64,000 nucleotides of DNA from Acerihabitans sp035013185 (GCF_035013185.1 NZ_JAYGJO010000014.1:1-64000), one strand, 5' to 3'; positions 1-8,164 are shown, counted from the first letter of the stretch. Notes: generated from the letters alone by a model not told the origin. A program made the numbers and translations.

Positions 1-1
1 G

Positions 2-121
2 GAACAGCAGCAACTCGCTGAGATAGCTCGCCTAAAACGCCAGCTTGCCGAGAAAGATGAGGAATTGACCATCCTCCAAAAGGCGGCCACATACTTCGCC
101 AAGCATTTTTATATGCTATAA
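2..121 (+). pseudogene. IS3-family transposase OrfA, C-terminal remnant
   Basis: Reading frame 2 gives an open 39-codon stretch cut by the window edge and ending in TAA. It is rich in K, E and L (RLKRQLAEKDEELTILQKAA, then TYFAK), which is the typical C-terminal leucine-zipper tail of IS3-family OrfA proteins. No OrfB follows: the next 80 bases are AT-rich and then the 3' end of a response-regulator gene on the other strand begins. I therefore read it as the left-over end of an insertion sequence. Whether OrfA is intact to the left of the window cannot be seen. Confidence 0.7.
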
Positions 122-200
122 ATTCACCTTAATAATTAAGAGTCCTCGCTGACAAAACACATTTAACGATGAACTCAGCTCTCATTTATTATATATTTAC

Positions 201-992
201 TCAAATGTTATAGAGAAATTTATTTTGCATTGCCCGACTGACCTGTAACGCATTTCCGCCGATGATTAACTGCATCTTACCGGTACAATCTCGTTTTATT
301 TTTTCTATTGCATTAACATTGACAACAACGGAGCGATGGATCTGCCAGAACTCGTCTGGATCAAGTTGTAACAATAGCTCTCGCAGTGAACTGCGCAGCA
401 AGAAAACGTCTGACTGAGTTTTATTTTTCTTATACAGTGATATATATTTATCTTCTGCCTTAAAAAACTGGATGTCTGAACAATGAATTAATTCTATATC
501 CTCACCCTTTTGCACACGGATCCATTTTAGATAGTTCTTATGCTCACTGGGAAACAAAGATTGAAATTTTTCGAATAACATATTGAGATCGGGTGTGGTT
601 TTTTCTGTCGAGTGATCAATCAGACGTTGCTTCATCTTTAACACACATTGTTCCAGCCTTTTTTCATTCAGCGGCTTTAACAAATAATCGATGGCATTCG
701 TTTCAAAAGCACGCACTGCATACTCATCATATGCCGTCACAAAAACAACAAACGGGAATTTATCGAACTGGTTAATCTTTCGCATCAATGTCATACCATC
801 CATTTCTGGCATGCGAATATCCAGAAATGCAATATCAGGCTGCTTCGCGACGATAGCATCTAACGCGTCTTTACCATTCTCACAACTGACCAGTATGTCT
901 AACTCCGGCCAAACATCAGCCAGCATTTTGTTTAGCTGGTATCTCAGTAATGGCTCATCATCAGCAATAATCGCGGTTATTCTTTTATTCAT
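201..992 (-). CDS. LytTR-family response regulator
   Basis: Cytoplasmic transcriptional regulator of 263 residues. Residues 5-125 form a receiver domain with the acidic pair D11/D12, phospho-acceptor D58 (FLDIRMPEMDG) and the conserved lysine in LLKP. Residues about 155-262 form a LytTR DNA-binding domain, with the usual IHRSVVVNVNAI motif. The gene starts 8 bp inside the end of the sensor kinase gene, so the two are translationally coupled. The best-known relatives are BtsR/YpdB of E. coli and AlgR/LytR types. The likely target is the adjacent ABC/LolA-like/barrel operon, inferred from position. No LytTR direct-repeat binding site was recognised. Confidence 0.93.
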   Translation of the reverse strand: MNKRITAIIADDEPLLRYQLNKMLADVWPELDILVSCENGKDALDAIVAKQPDIAFLDIRMPEMDGMTLMRKINQFDKFPFVVFVTAYDEYAVRAFETNAIDYLLKPLNEKRLEQCVLKMKQRLIDHSTEKTTPDLNMLFEKFQSLFPSEHKNYLKWIRVQKGEDIELIHCSDIQFFKAEDKYISLYKKNKTQSDVFLLRSSLRELLLQLDPDEFWQIHRSVVVNVNAIEKIKRDCTGKMQLIIGGNALQVSRAMQNKFLYNI

Positions 993-2088
993 GACTCATT
1001 ACCTGAGTTAAACCGGGTACAATCAGCGGTATGCAAATTTCTGCGGTGACGCCCTGGGATACATTCTCTTTGATGCGCAGTCGCGCTTTACCCATATAGA
1101 TAGCTTCCAACCTTTGTTGGATATTCTCCAGACCCAGCCCATGCCCATGCCCATGCCCATGCCCACACGATGATATTTCCATAGAAAGACCACAACCATT
1201 ATCTATCACCTGGATGCGCGCACCTTCAGTATCTTTGTAAACCTTGACTTCTATATACCCGGTTCGATGCTGTGGCTCGATACCATGTCGGATTGCATTT
1301 TCAACCAGTGGCTGAATTAACATGGGCGGAATAAAAAAAACATCGGCTTCGAACTCATTGGTTATCTGATAAACCAAACGCGTCCCTAATCTTATCTGTT
1401 GAATAGATAAGTAAGCATCAATCAACATCAACTCTTCATGGATATGAACAAAATCGCTTCGATTTTTTTTCAATGTACAACGTAACAAGTCAGTCAGATT
1501 AATCAGTAAAAGTTTAGCCAGTGCAGGATCTTTATCAATTAATACATCTAGATTCGCCAGAGTATTGAATAAAAAATGTGGTTCAATTTGACTTTGAAGC
1601 TGTTTAAGTTGACTCAATGCTAATATTTTCTTTTGTTCTGATTGTTGTCTCTTTGATACGTCAAGTGCATTCTGGGCTTTTAATTTTTGCTCATGAATAT
1701 AAAAAAAAGTAAAACTGATAACCGACAGAATGAATCCTGGTACGAGTGTTGAACGTTGATTCAGAACAAACTCATGATAAGACAGTGGGCTAAACCAAAA
1801 AAACGCGTTAAGACTCCCAATCAGAATACAGCAGATTAAGGATATACCGTTAATTTTTGCTTCAGACAATGATGGTTTCATCCACCGTAACAGCACTGCA
1901 CTGAACAACGCACTGTACCCATACCCAAAACTGATGATCATTTTCTTGAATAACAAGGATGCCCAGTTTTCGGATAAATCTGATGGCAACTCGAAAAAAA
2001 TTAGCACCCCAGCAACGCCCATGCAATACAGACTCGTTTGTATTAGCTGCGATTGAAACCTTTGGCTTACTGGTAATATCCTGCGCAT
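985..2088 (-). CDS. LytS/AlgZ-type membrane sensor histidine kinase
   Basis: Sensor kinase of 367 residues and partner of the LytTR regulator. Four hydrophobic segments (about residues 17-34, 48-66, 78-100 and 113-131) precede a short coiled region and a His_kinase (PF06580-type) domain with H171 in the motif EPHFLFNTL. The ATPase domain follows, with QPLVENAIRHG near 259-269, DNGCG at 296-300 and GLGLENI at 317-323. There is no PAS or large periplasmic sensor domain, so sensing probably involves the membrane segments. Start ATG at 2088 has AAGGA 8 bases upstream. An unusual run of four Gly-His dipeptides (309-316) lies in the ATP lid and is encoded by a hexanucleotide tandem repeat. Confidence 0.93.
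   Translation of the reverse strand: MRRILPVSQRFQSQLIQTSLYCMGVAGVLIFFELPSDLSENWASLLFKKMIISFGYGYSALFSAVLLRWMKPSLSEAKINGISLICCILIGSLNAFFWFSPLSYHEFVLNQRSTLVPGFILSVISFTFFYIHEQKLKAQNALDVSKRQQSEQKKILALSQLKQLQSQIEPHFLFNTLANLDVLIDKDPALAKLLLINLTDLLRCTLKKNRSDFVHIHEELMLIDAYLSIQQIRLGTRLVYQITNEFEADVFFIPPMLIQPLVENAIRHGIEPQHRTGYIEVKVYKDTEGARIQVIDNGCGLSMEISSCGHGHGHGHGLGLENIQQRLEAIYMGKARLRIKENVSQGVTAEICIPLIVPGLTQVMSHE
1141..1164 (-). repeat. In-frame hexanucleotide tandem repeat (GGGCAT)4 in the kinase gene
   Basis: Four perfect copies of ATGCCC on the + strand (GGGCAT in coding sense) lie inside the histidine kinase gene and encode Gly-His four times. Copy-number change would keep the frame and only lengthen or shorten the His-rich ATP-lid loop. 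Confidence 0.9.
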
Positions 2089-2191
2089 CCAAATGTCCTT
2101 TTAGCTTTATATTATAGTGATGTTGCCATTCTGTAATATTGTCTGAGCTAATGTATTTTTCTGCTACATAAAGAAAATAGTATCATATTGA

Positions 2192-3448
2192 TTAGAAACT
2201 TCCTTTAAGATTTATAAAAATCAAATCCCGGTCCGGAACATTTGCATACACGGAGTTACCGAGTCCGGTATAAAACCGACTTGCCAGCTCAAGCTTCAGC
2301 TCAGATGCTCCAGACTCATACACCTGATATGAGAGTCTTGGGGTCGCTATCAGACCGCCATCGGTTGGCGACACCAACAGATCCAGGCTTGGTTCAAATT
2401 TTTCAAGCCACAGGTCATTGGAATGCAATGCGGACATATCCATCTTAAAATGCAGCATCACGTTCTGTGCAACTAAACTTGTATTGTCCAGCCCGTACGA
2501 ATAGCTACTCGCTAAATCTATCGTAGCCGAGTGATGTGATAGTTCGCCTATTCGTTGAAATGCTTGCTTCCACATTTTTTTATCCCAACTACGGCCATCG
2601 TACCAATATTCACCGATAATATTCAAACCAGCGGTATTAGCCCAATTAAAACCCAGCAAAAATTGATACGAATCATCACTTATCCCCCATTTGACGGGCT
2701 CATTAATGTCACCTTGCTGGTATGCCTGATAACGCTGTGCATAAGCAAACGAACTGTGCACCTCCAGGGCTGGAGTAAGCACCGCCACGACAGATCCCCC
2801 AACAGTGCTTCGATGGATCTGATCAAAGTATATGACCCCCTGCAGCTCAGTATTACCCACCAAGGCATAGCGCCGCAGACCGATGCCATGTTGTTTTTTC
2901 GCCAGCCGGGCTTGATCTGTATTGGTTGAGGCCCAGGACTCATCGGTAGCCACCAGTTCCCATTGCCCGAGACCATCAAAATAGGAGGCCGTTGCCGCAC
3001 CTACACCTTCGTCAACCTGTAATCCGATCGGGTTTCTCTCGTAAGACTTAAAAATGTCTAAGGGGCGAAATCCATACCCGACTCCCCAGTCCAGGCGTTC
3101 TTTGCCAATGCTTAAATCAATTGGCACACCTGCTAACGCTGTTTCCGGTTGCCAAAACAAATCCTGCACGATGAATTTTTTTTCTGCGGCGTCCTGGCTG
3201 GCTGTCGTTAAAAGATGATTACCTTCCAATGCAAACATCCCTGTTACGCTGTCCCACTCAACTTTTGACGTGAGTAGAGAATCCAGAGACTGGACCGCCG
3301 TCTCCCCGGAGGCGACGTTAAGCGTCGAGTGGCGATACTGTTCTTTTTCAAAACTGCTTTGCCATGTCCAGTTAATGTCTAATTTGGCTTCAGCTTGCCC
3401 ATCAACAATGAGTATTGAGAATACAAGCAGTTGCCCCGTTGTGGTCAC
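2192..3448 (-). CDS. Predicted outer-membrane beta-barrel protein of the ABC/LolA-like operon
   Basis: A 418-residue protein with a short hydrophobic N-terminus (about residues 6-20) compatible with a signal peptide. Beyond it are many alternating polar/aromatic stretches, and the C-terminus is RDLIFINLKGSF, ending in phenylalanine as outer-membrane barrels commonly do. Its start overlaps the stop of the LolA-like gene by 4 bp, so it is the last gene of the operon. I do not recognise a named family. LolA-like proteins paired with barrels of this size also occur in RND/MMPL lipid-transport loci, so a terminal acceptor or pore is the most economical role. The barrel assignment rests on composition and context, not on a domain match. 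Confidence 0.75.
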   Translation of the reverse strand: MTTTGQLLVFSILIVDGQAEAKLDINWTWQSSFEKEQYRHSTLNVASGETAVQSLDSLLTSKVEWDSVTGMFALEGNHLLTTASQDAAEKKFIVQDLFWQPETALAGVPIDLSIGKERLDWGVGYGFRPLDIFKSYERNPIGLQVDEGVGAATASYFDGLGQWELVATDESWASTNTDQARLAKKQHGIGLRRYALVGNTELQGVIYFDQIHRSTVGGSVVAVLTPALEVHSSFAYAQRYQAYQQGDINEPVKWGISDDSYQFLLGFNWANTAGLNIIGEYWYDGRSWDKKMWKQAFQRIGELSHHSATIDLASSYSYGLDNTSLVAQNVMLHFKMDMSALHSNDLWLEKFEPSLDLLVSPTDGGLIATPRLSYQVYESGASELKLELASRFYTGLGNSVYANVPDRDLIFINLKGSF

Positions 3449-4191
3449 AAATCTACCCTTGGCTGTTGAATTAAATATGCTGGATTGTAATATTTTTCAT
3501 CGAGCTTATAGGGCACTACATTCTGGTAATCAATTACCGTTTGTTTTTCAGGTTGAATGCTATCAAGCAATGTCATTGAAACTATTTTTTGCGGGTGAAG
3601 TGGATCATCAGGAGTAAAAAATGCTTGTTTCGCCATTTTTTGTGAAAGCAAATAAAGGTCGGCTTTTAGTGGGAAATCATTCGTTTTATCCAGCCATAGC
3701 TCGATTTTGGCGTAAGTTTCACCCGCTGTTTTTGCCGTCAGTTCAAGCTGATTCGACATTATGTGCTTATCTTTTATAACTATGTCCTGAGTTCCATGAA
3801 ACGTACCCTGATAATGTTCGCTCCAGTTCAAGGTCGAAATATCGCCAACCGATGCATTTCCAAGGAGCTTTTGAATTGGGGTGATTCTGATTGGCCGGCG
3901 ACTTTGCGGCATCAGCAACCAATAATTATCGTCCAACATAAGTAATTTCTGCCCATCTTCAGCTTTTGACTTGAACAACACCAGCGACTCACGCATTGGA
4001 CGGATATAAACCTCATACAATCTGGTGGTATCAAGTTTATTATCCTGATAGAGCTTTACCAACGTAGTTACCTTTGCGTAGGGTTCTCTTGAACGATATT
4101 GATCCGCTTTTTTTAGCATCTGTTCGACTGTTTCAGCATGGGCGGAAAAAACAATAATCCCTGCTAATAATATTGCAAATAGCCTACACAT
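3445..4191 (-). CDS. LolA-like outer-membrane lipoprotein-sorting protein
   Basis: A 248-residue exported protein. Residues 1-19 form a signal peptide ending AHA, followed by AETVEQMLKKADQYR. The body resembles the LolA-like family annotated as outer membrane lipoprotein-sorting protein (PF17131 type): a YE(V)YIRP strand, then a KAEDGQKLLMLDDNYWLLMPQ-like segment with the Trp/Met-rich pattern of the hydrophobic cradle. It lies between an ABC permease gene (8-bp overlap) and the barrel gene (4-bp overlap). A periplasmic chaperone that takes a lipidic or lipoprotein cargo from the ABC transporter to the outer membrane fits the position. The cargo is unknown. This is not the housekeeping LolA, which is smaller and encoded elsewhere. 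Confidence 0.82.
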   Translation of the reverse strand: MCRLFAILLAGIIVFSAHAETVEQMLKKADQYRSREPYAKVTTLVKLYQDNKLDTTRLYEVYIRPMRESLVLFKSKAEDGQKLLMLDDNYWLLMPQSRRPIRITPIQKLLGNASVGDISTLNWSEHYQGTFHGTQDIVIKDKHIMSNQLELTAKTAGETYAKIELWLDKTNDFPLKADLYLLSQKMAKQAFFTPDDPLHPQKIVSMTLLDSIQPEKQTVIDYQNVVPYKLDEKYYNPAYLIQQPRVDL

Positions 4192-5443
4192 AAGTCAGTG
4201 CCTCAATGATGGGTTTTTTCACGCCTTTACGGGCAGCAAACCATGCAACAACAAAGCAAATAATAGCCACGGCAAGCGCCACACTAATAAAAAGCTCTGC
4301 AGAGAAGTAAATATGGAGCGGATAACTTGCTGTCCTGCCGGGCGCCGGTGGCATTCTGACGTCAACGAATGTTAACAATATTGCCATACCGGCTGATAAT
4401 CCTCCCCCCATTACCGCTCCGCAAATTGCCATTAGCACGGCTTCAAGTAAAAAACCTCGAATAATTTCTCCAGGATATGTTCCGAGGGCAGCAAGCGTCC
4501 CTATTTCACGTGTTCTTTCTGTTACCGACATGGTCATAGAGTTAAATAAAGCGGCAAATACAACCAATGCCATGACCCCGCCCATAATGACGAAGATACG
4601 GTTGTATAAATTTTTAACCCCATCATAGAATACGGCTAATTTCTGCCATGGCGTAGTCATTACCGGCTCTGCGAGTCTCATTTTACTCAGCTTTGCATCA
4701 ATTTGTTTTTGTATCATTGAAGTTTGTTGTGTTTCAAACAAATAGACTGATAGCGTACTGACTTTATGCGTTGCGAGTAGAGCTTGCGCGGAAGCAATGT
4801 TGATATAAAGCTGCCTTTTATCCAGATCCGGTACACCTGTAGAAAAAATCCCGCGGACTTTGAAATCAATCGCATTAAGCACACCATCAGCGGTGGTCGA
4901 CAGCAATGTGACGACGTCCCCGATGGTGACGTTGAGGTTCTGTGCAAGATTCGCCCCCAACATTACTTCCGGTTCATCTTTTTCAGCCGAACCGTCACTA
5001 TACAGGGATAAGGTCTTCCCGGACTTCACTGCCAAGAATTCACCTTTGATCGCAAATTCCTGAGGATCTATCCCTGTGCCCATATAAATAGTCGACTTTC
5101 GGCCATTACTAATTAATCCATTAAATTCAATGCGCGGCAAAATAGCATGAATCTCCCGAATTGAGTCCAATCCTTTACTGATCATGGGATAATCAGACAA
5201 CCCATTATCCAGTGGCAAGTCCTCTTCTTGCTCAAAATACTGCGGTTGACTAAGCGTTATATGACCGATACTCATTGCCGTTTCCTTCATTAACGACTGA
5301 TAGGTATACAGACCAAACCCACCGGTACAACATAACGCAAAAACAACCACCGCTATAATTAGAATTGATAGTATTGACCGACGGCTATTACGTAGCAGGT
5401 TGAGCCATGCGCTTTTAATACTCATTGGCATCAGGCGTTCCAT
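4184..5443 (-). CDS. ABC transporter permease, MacB/LolCE-type (FtsX domain)
   Basis: Inner-membrane permease of 419 residues with type VII ABC topology. One transmembrane segment sits near residues 22-42, followed by a large periplasmic MacB-type core domain and then three C-terminal segments. The FtsX motif region contains the stretch SVTERTREIGTLAALG, which couples to the ATPase. I place the start at 5443 because GAGG lies 6 bases upstream; an alternative ATG at 5431 overlaps the ATPase stop as TGATG. It pairs with the upstream ATPase. Transporters of this type move substrates within or out of the periplasmic leaflet rather than across the membrane, matching a LolCDE-like extraction role for the LolA-like neighbour. 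Confidence 0.9.
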   Translation of the reverse strand: MERLMPMSIKSAWLNLLRNSRRSILSILIIAVVVFALCCTGGFGLYTYQSLMKETAMSIGHITLSQPQYFEQEEDLPLDNGLSDYPMISKGLDSIREIHAILPRIEFNGLISNGRKSTIYMGTGIDPQEFAIKGEFLAVKSGKTLSLYSDGSAEKDEPEVMLGANLAQNLNVTIGDVVTLLSTTADGVLNAIDFKVRGIFSTGVPDLDKRQLYINIASAQALLATHKVSTLSVYLFETQQTSMIQKQIDAKLSKMRLAEPVMTTPWQKLAVFYDGVKNLYNRIFVIMGGVMALVVFAALFNSMTMSVTERTREIGTLAALGTYPGEIIRGFLLEAVLMAICGAVMGGGLSAGMAILLTFVDVRMPPAPGRTASYPLHIYFSAELFISVALAVAIICFVVAWFAARKGVKKPIIEALTYV

Positions 5444-6114
5444 TGAATATCCTCGGAAGAGATTAGCCCATCGATCAGATTTATACATCTGTCACATTGA
5501 CTTGCCATCCGCGAGTCATGCGTTGCTATCACGAATGTCGTTCCCATTTCATGACCGAGCGTTTTCATTATATGAATTACATTGTTTGCTGAATGGCTAT
5601 CCAGACTGGCAGTGGGTTCATCTGCAATAACTAATCTGGGTTGATGCACCAACGCTCTTGCAATCGCCACTCGCTGTTGCTGGCCTCCGGATAATTGCTC
5701 CGGACGATAATGAAAAAAATCTTTCAGACCCACGTTCACCAGCATTTTTTCTGCTTTTTCTTTTTGCATTTTCGCGCTGAATTTATTTAGCATTAATGGA
5801 TAGGCGACATTTTCGATAGCCGACATAACCGGGATTAAATTGAACCGCTGAAAGACAAAACCAAGACTGGATCGGCGTAACGCAGTGGCTTCGCTGACCT
5901 TACGGGGAAATGGTGTTCCATCAATAAATACATTTCCCTGATAGTTCATATCAAGCATCCCTAAAATGTTCAGTAATGTACTTTTGCCAGAACCCGATGG
6001 ACCGCATAGTGCAACCATCTCACCTGACTGAATTTCACCATTCACGTCACCTAACGCTTGTACAGTTTGCGCTCCCAACCTGTAGTCTTTTTTAATGTTC
6101 AAAAATGACAACAT
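5431..6114 (-). CDS. ABC transporter ATP-binding protein (LolD/MacB-like)
   Basis: Cytoplasmic ATPase of 227 residues, first gene of the leftward operon. Walker A GPSGSGKST is at 38-46, the Q-loop at Q89, the signature LSGGQQQRVAIARAL at 141-155, and Walker B LVIADE at 161-166 followed by PTASLD. The switch histidine lies in ATHDSR. The protein belongs to the LolD/MacB/FtsE group that partners FtsX-domain permeases. A strong AGGGGAA ribosome site precedes the ATG. The upstream 250 bases should hold the operon promoter. Gene order (ATPase, permease, LolA-like, barrel) with overlaps at every junction indicates one transcript. Confidence 0.93.
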   Translation of the reverse strand: MLSFLNIKKDYRLGAQTVQALGDVNGEIQSGEMVALCGPSGSGKSTLLNILGMLDMNYQGNVFIDGTPFPRKVSEATALRRSSLGFVFQRFNLIPVMSAIENVAYPLMLNKFSAKMQKEKAEKMLVNVGLKDFFHYRPEQLSGGQQQRVAIARALVHQPRLVIADEPTASLDSHSANNVIHIMKTLGHEMGTTFVIATHDSRMASQCDRCINLIDGLISSEDIQWNA

Positions 6115-6188
6115 CGCTATTCCCCTTTTAGATGCATGAATTAATGGTATCCAATCTAAGGAATATCGTAACCAAAAACTACACGAAG

Positions 6189-6201
6189 TGACGAACCGTC
6201 A
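6189..6201. promoter_or_regulatory. Inverted repeat TGACG-N3-CGTCA upstream of the ABC operon
   Basis: A perfect 5-bp-arm inverted repeat lies 75-87 bases upstream of the first operon start codon, the expected distance for an operator. It is short, so it could be chance. The direct-repeat form expected for LytTR proteins is not seen here. Confidence 0.3.
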
Positions 6202-6327
6202 TATACGGAGATGAAAGGTAACATAGTGGGATAAATTGCAACGTTGAGTACAGCAGGACGCAATCAAAGGGGCGCGTCGCATCACTTTAAATCGACTGAC
6301 GATATGCTTGTTGGATTTACTCCGATA

Positions 6328-6363
6328 ACTTCAGGTTCATTCGACTCGATAATGAACTGAAGT
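6328..6363. other. Long hairpin with 13-bp stem between ABC operon and IS remnant
   Basis: ACTTCAG(G)TTCATT pairs with AATGAACTGAAGT across a 9-base loop; one G is bulged. No T-run follows on either strand. It lies 36 bases before the degraded IS3 OrfB remnant, so it may be a remnant of the same mobile element or a transcription barrier. Confidence 0.4.
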
Positions 6364-6398
6364 GGTCAAGTAGAATTGATCACGTTATTAGAGTAGTA

Positions 6399-6658
6399 AT
6401 GATGAAAGAGCCCGATATCGCCAGTTGTCAGATGCCGACACACAAATACAAACGAAGAGATAATGAACGCGTTGAAATCCCACATCGTCTCGACAGGCAG
6501 CTCGCGGTCACAGGACCGGATCAGATTTGGTGTGGTGGCGTGCCGATATCTGGACTGGCAAACGATCGGCCTACCTGGCTGCGGTGCTGAACGTGGTTGC
6601 CCGCAACCCGGTGGAATGGGCCGGTCTATCCAGTAAATCAAGCAGTGCATGCGACTGA
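6399..6658 (+). pseudogene. IS3-family transposase OrfB remnant, frameshifted
   Basis: The first frame reads MMKEPDIASCQMPTHKYKRR then EIPHRLDRQLAVTGPDQIWCG. This is the pre-catalytic part of IS3-family OrfB just before the DDE core. Around 6541 the frame shifts by one and continues as ADIWTGKRSAYLAAVLNVVARNPVEWA, the region of the first catalytic Asp, where DVTYIWTGKRW is usual. It ends at a TGA after about 38 codons. The remaining two-thirds of OrfB is missing. The remnant marks an old insertion at the left border of the GC-rich block that follows. Confidence 0.8.
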
Positions 6659-6752
6659 CGACCCGACACAACACGTCATGCATCGCTAATTCCGTCGACT
6701 CTCTTGGCGTCATCACAGTGGAAATGGCCGTAATGCGAACACCCACACATGC

Positions 6753-6826
6753 AAACTGTCTTCATTGGCGCTGTTGGCCGGTTTGATGTTGCCGAGGGCT
6801 TTCGCTACCGAGCTAAAGATTGCCCA
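6753..6826 (+). pseudogene. Signal-peptide-like fragment of a lost exported protein
   Basis: One open frame reads KLSSLALLAGLMLPRAFA followed by TELKIAHG. This is a textbook Sec signal peptide with an AFA cleavage site and a mature start typical of periplasmic solute-binding proteins. There is no in-frame ATG immediately before it, and the frame runs into the 3' end of the opposite-strand regulator gene, so only the 5' end of a gene seems to survive. It is short, so chance cannot be excluded. Confidence 0.35.
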
Positions 6827-7277
6827 CGGTCCCCTTGCTTTCAGGAAACATACATCCGCCATTGCGGATCAGCGCCTTCACCTCTTCGCTCACCAGCATG
6901 GGGCTTTGACTTAATCGAGCAATGAACTCCTTGCGTCGCCGCACGTACGACTTCGAATCGTGCTTCGCGCTCCAGAGGACGATGTTAAGCACAATGGGAA
7001 TGAGGTCCAGGCCTTTCTCGGTCAGAGTGAAGAAGTCCTTGCGCCTGTCGTCGGGGCTGGGCGCCCTCGAGAGAATGCCTTGTTCCTCAAGAAAGGCAAG
7101 GCGGGAAGCAAGTACATTGGTCGCAATCCCCTCTTCCGATTTCAGGAACTCACCATACGTCTTCTTGCCAACAAAAACGATGTCGCGAATGATCAAGAGC
7201 GACCACCGGTCGCCGAAGATCTCCACACCGTAGTTCACTGCGCAATGGGACCGAACTTCTTTACTCGTCGTTTTCAT
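6813..7277 (-). CDS. HxlR-family transcriptional regulator
   Basis: A 154-residue winged-helix regulator. The HxlR pattern is clear: C-VNYGVEIFGDRWSLLIIRDI near residues 13-34, then TYGEFLKSEEGIATNVLASRLAFLEEQGIL (recognition helix) and the wing DDRRKDFFTLTEKG. The single N-terminal cysteine (about C13) matches the redox/electrophile-sensing position of HxlR-type proteins such as HypR/QorR. It is divergent from a GC-rich oxidoreductase set, and three similar inverted repeats occupy the shared promoter region, so autoregulation plus control of those genes is likely. Codon usage is GC-rich, unlike the genes further left. Confidence 0.92.
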   Translation of the reverse strand: MKTTSKEVRSHCAVNYGVEIFGDRWSLLIIRDIVFVGKKTYGEFLKSEEGIATNVLASRLAFLEEQGILSRAPSPDDRRKDFFTLTEKGLDLIPIVLNIVLWSAKHDSKSYVRRRKEFIARLSQSPMLVSEEVKALIRNGGCMFPESKGTVGNL

Positions 7278-7294
7278 GGCGAGATCTTAACATC

Positions 7295-7381
7295 GCTTGC
7301 ATGTCGCAAGCAAACTCAATTGCTAGCTTACTTGTTTGTTTACTTGCTTTTTACAAGTATTTTAACTTGCTTATTGCAAGT
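7295..7381. promoter_or_regulatory. Three HxlR-type operator boxes RCTTGC-N5-RCAAGY
   Basis: Boxes lie at 7295-7311 (GCTTGC-N5-GCAAGC), 7342-7358 (ACTTGC-N5-ACAAGT) and 7365-7381 (ACTTGC-N5-GCAAGT). All share spacing and consensus, and centres are 47 and 23 bases apart. They fill the AT-rich interval between the divergent HxlR gene and the first oxidoreductase gene. The shape (6-bp arms, 5-bp spacer) suits a dimeric winged-helix regulator. Confidence 0.75.
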
Positions 7382-7475
7382 AATGTATCTAGCATGGCTT
7401 ATATGTTGAGCGCGGTCGCTGGATCGCGCCGGCAGTCCATGATTGATCAACCCCATATCAGTAAGGAAAATGCAC

Positions 7476-8111
7476 ATGAGCACTATCAGCATTATCGGCT
7501 CAGGTGGCATGGCCGCAGCGATCGGCGGCCTTGCCGCCAGGGCCGGACACACCGTCGAGGTGATGAGTCGCGACGCCGTCAAGGCGAGGGCTCTGACCGG
7601 GCAGCTCGGAGTGGACGTGACGACAGGAACGTTCGGCGCTGCCCCGGCCGGGGATATTGTCATCCTGGCGGTACCCTATTCCGCCGTTCTCGACGTGGTG
7701 AAGCAGTACGGCGAATCGCTGGCAGGCAAGCTTCTTGTCGACATCACCAACCCCATCAAATCCGACTTCACCGGTTTCTTGACGCCTGATGACAGTTTCG
7801 GTGCGCAGGAGATCGCCAAGGCCGCCCCTGCCGATGCGGATATCGTCAAGGCATTCAATACCCAGTTCTCCCACGTCCTGGCTGCCGGTCCAGTCGAGGG
7901 TCATCCGTTGGACGTGTTCATCGCCGGGGACGACGCACAGGCTAAGGCACGCGTCTCGGCGTTCATCGAGAGCCTCGGACTGCGCTCGATGGATACCGGG
8001 CAACTGCCCATGGCGCGGACGCTGGAGCACGCCTGTATGCTGACGCTAGGCCTCCTTACCCACGCCATCACGCACACCAACTTCGCACTCGGCGTGAGCC
8101 TGCTCGGCTGA
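7476..8111 (+). CDS. NAD(P)-binding F420-type oxidoreductase, copy 1
   Basis: A 211-residue cytoplasmic protein. An N-terminal Rossmann fold STISIIGSGGMAAAI (GxGxxA) is followed by the pattern AGDIVILAVPYSAV and, further on, VDITNPI; this is the family annotated as NADPH-dependent F420 reductase / coenzyme F420-dependent NADP oxidoreductase (PF03807). Enterobacteria do not make F420 in the usual pathway, so a NAD(P)-dependent reductase is more likely. I place the start at 7476 because AAGGA lies 8 bases upstream. The C-terminus (AHAITHTNFALGVSLLG) ends soon after the usual core. A close paralogue begins at 9223, with an SDR gene between them. Confidence 0.85.
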   Translation: MSTISIIGSGGMAAAIGGLAARAGHTVEVMSRDAVKARALTGQLGVDVTTGTFGAAPAGDIVILAVPYSAVLDVVKQYGESLAGKLLVDITNPIKSDFTGFLTPDDSFGAQEIAKAAPADADIVKAFNTQFSHVLAAGPVEGHPLDVFIAGDDAQAKARVSAFIESLGLRSMDTGQLPMARTLEHACMLTLGLLTHAITHTNFALGVSLLG

Positions 8112-8164
8112 GCGCACCCGTAGCACCACTTTCTCGCATCATATCACTCACAAGGAGCAGTAAT

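Noticed and set aside
6366..6746. Leftward 126-codon open frame over the IS remnant
   Set aside because: It is the antisense of the degraded transposase; no ribosome site or family pattern.
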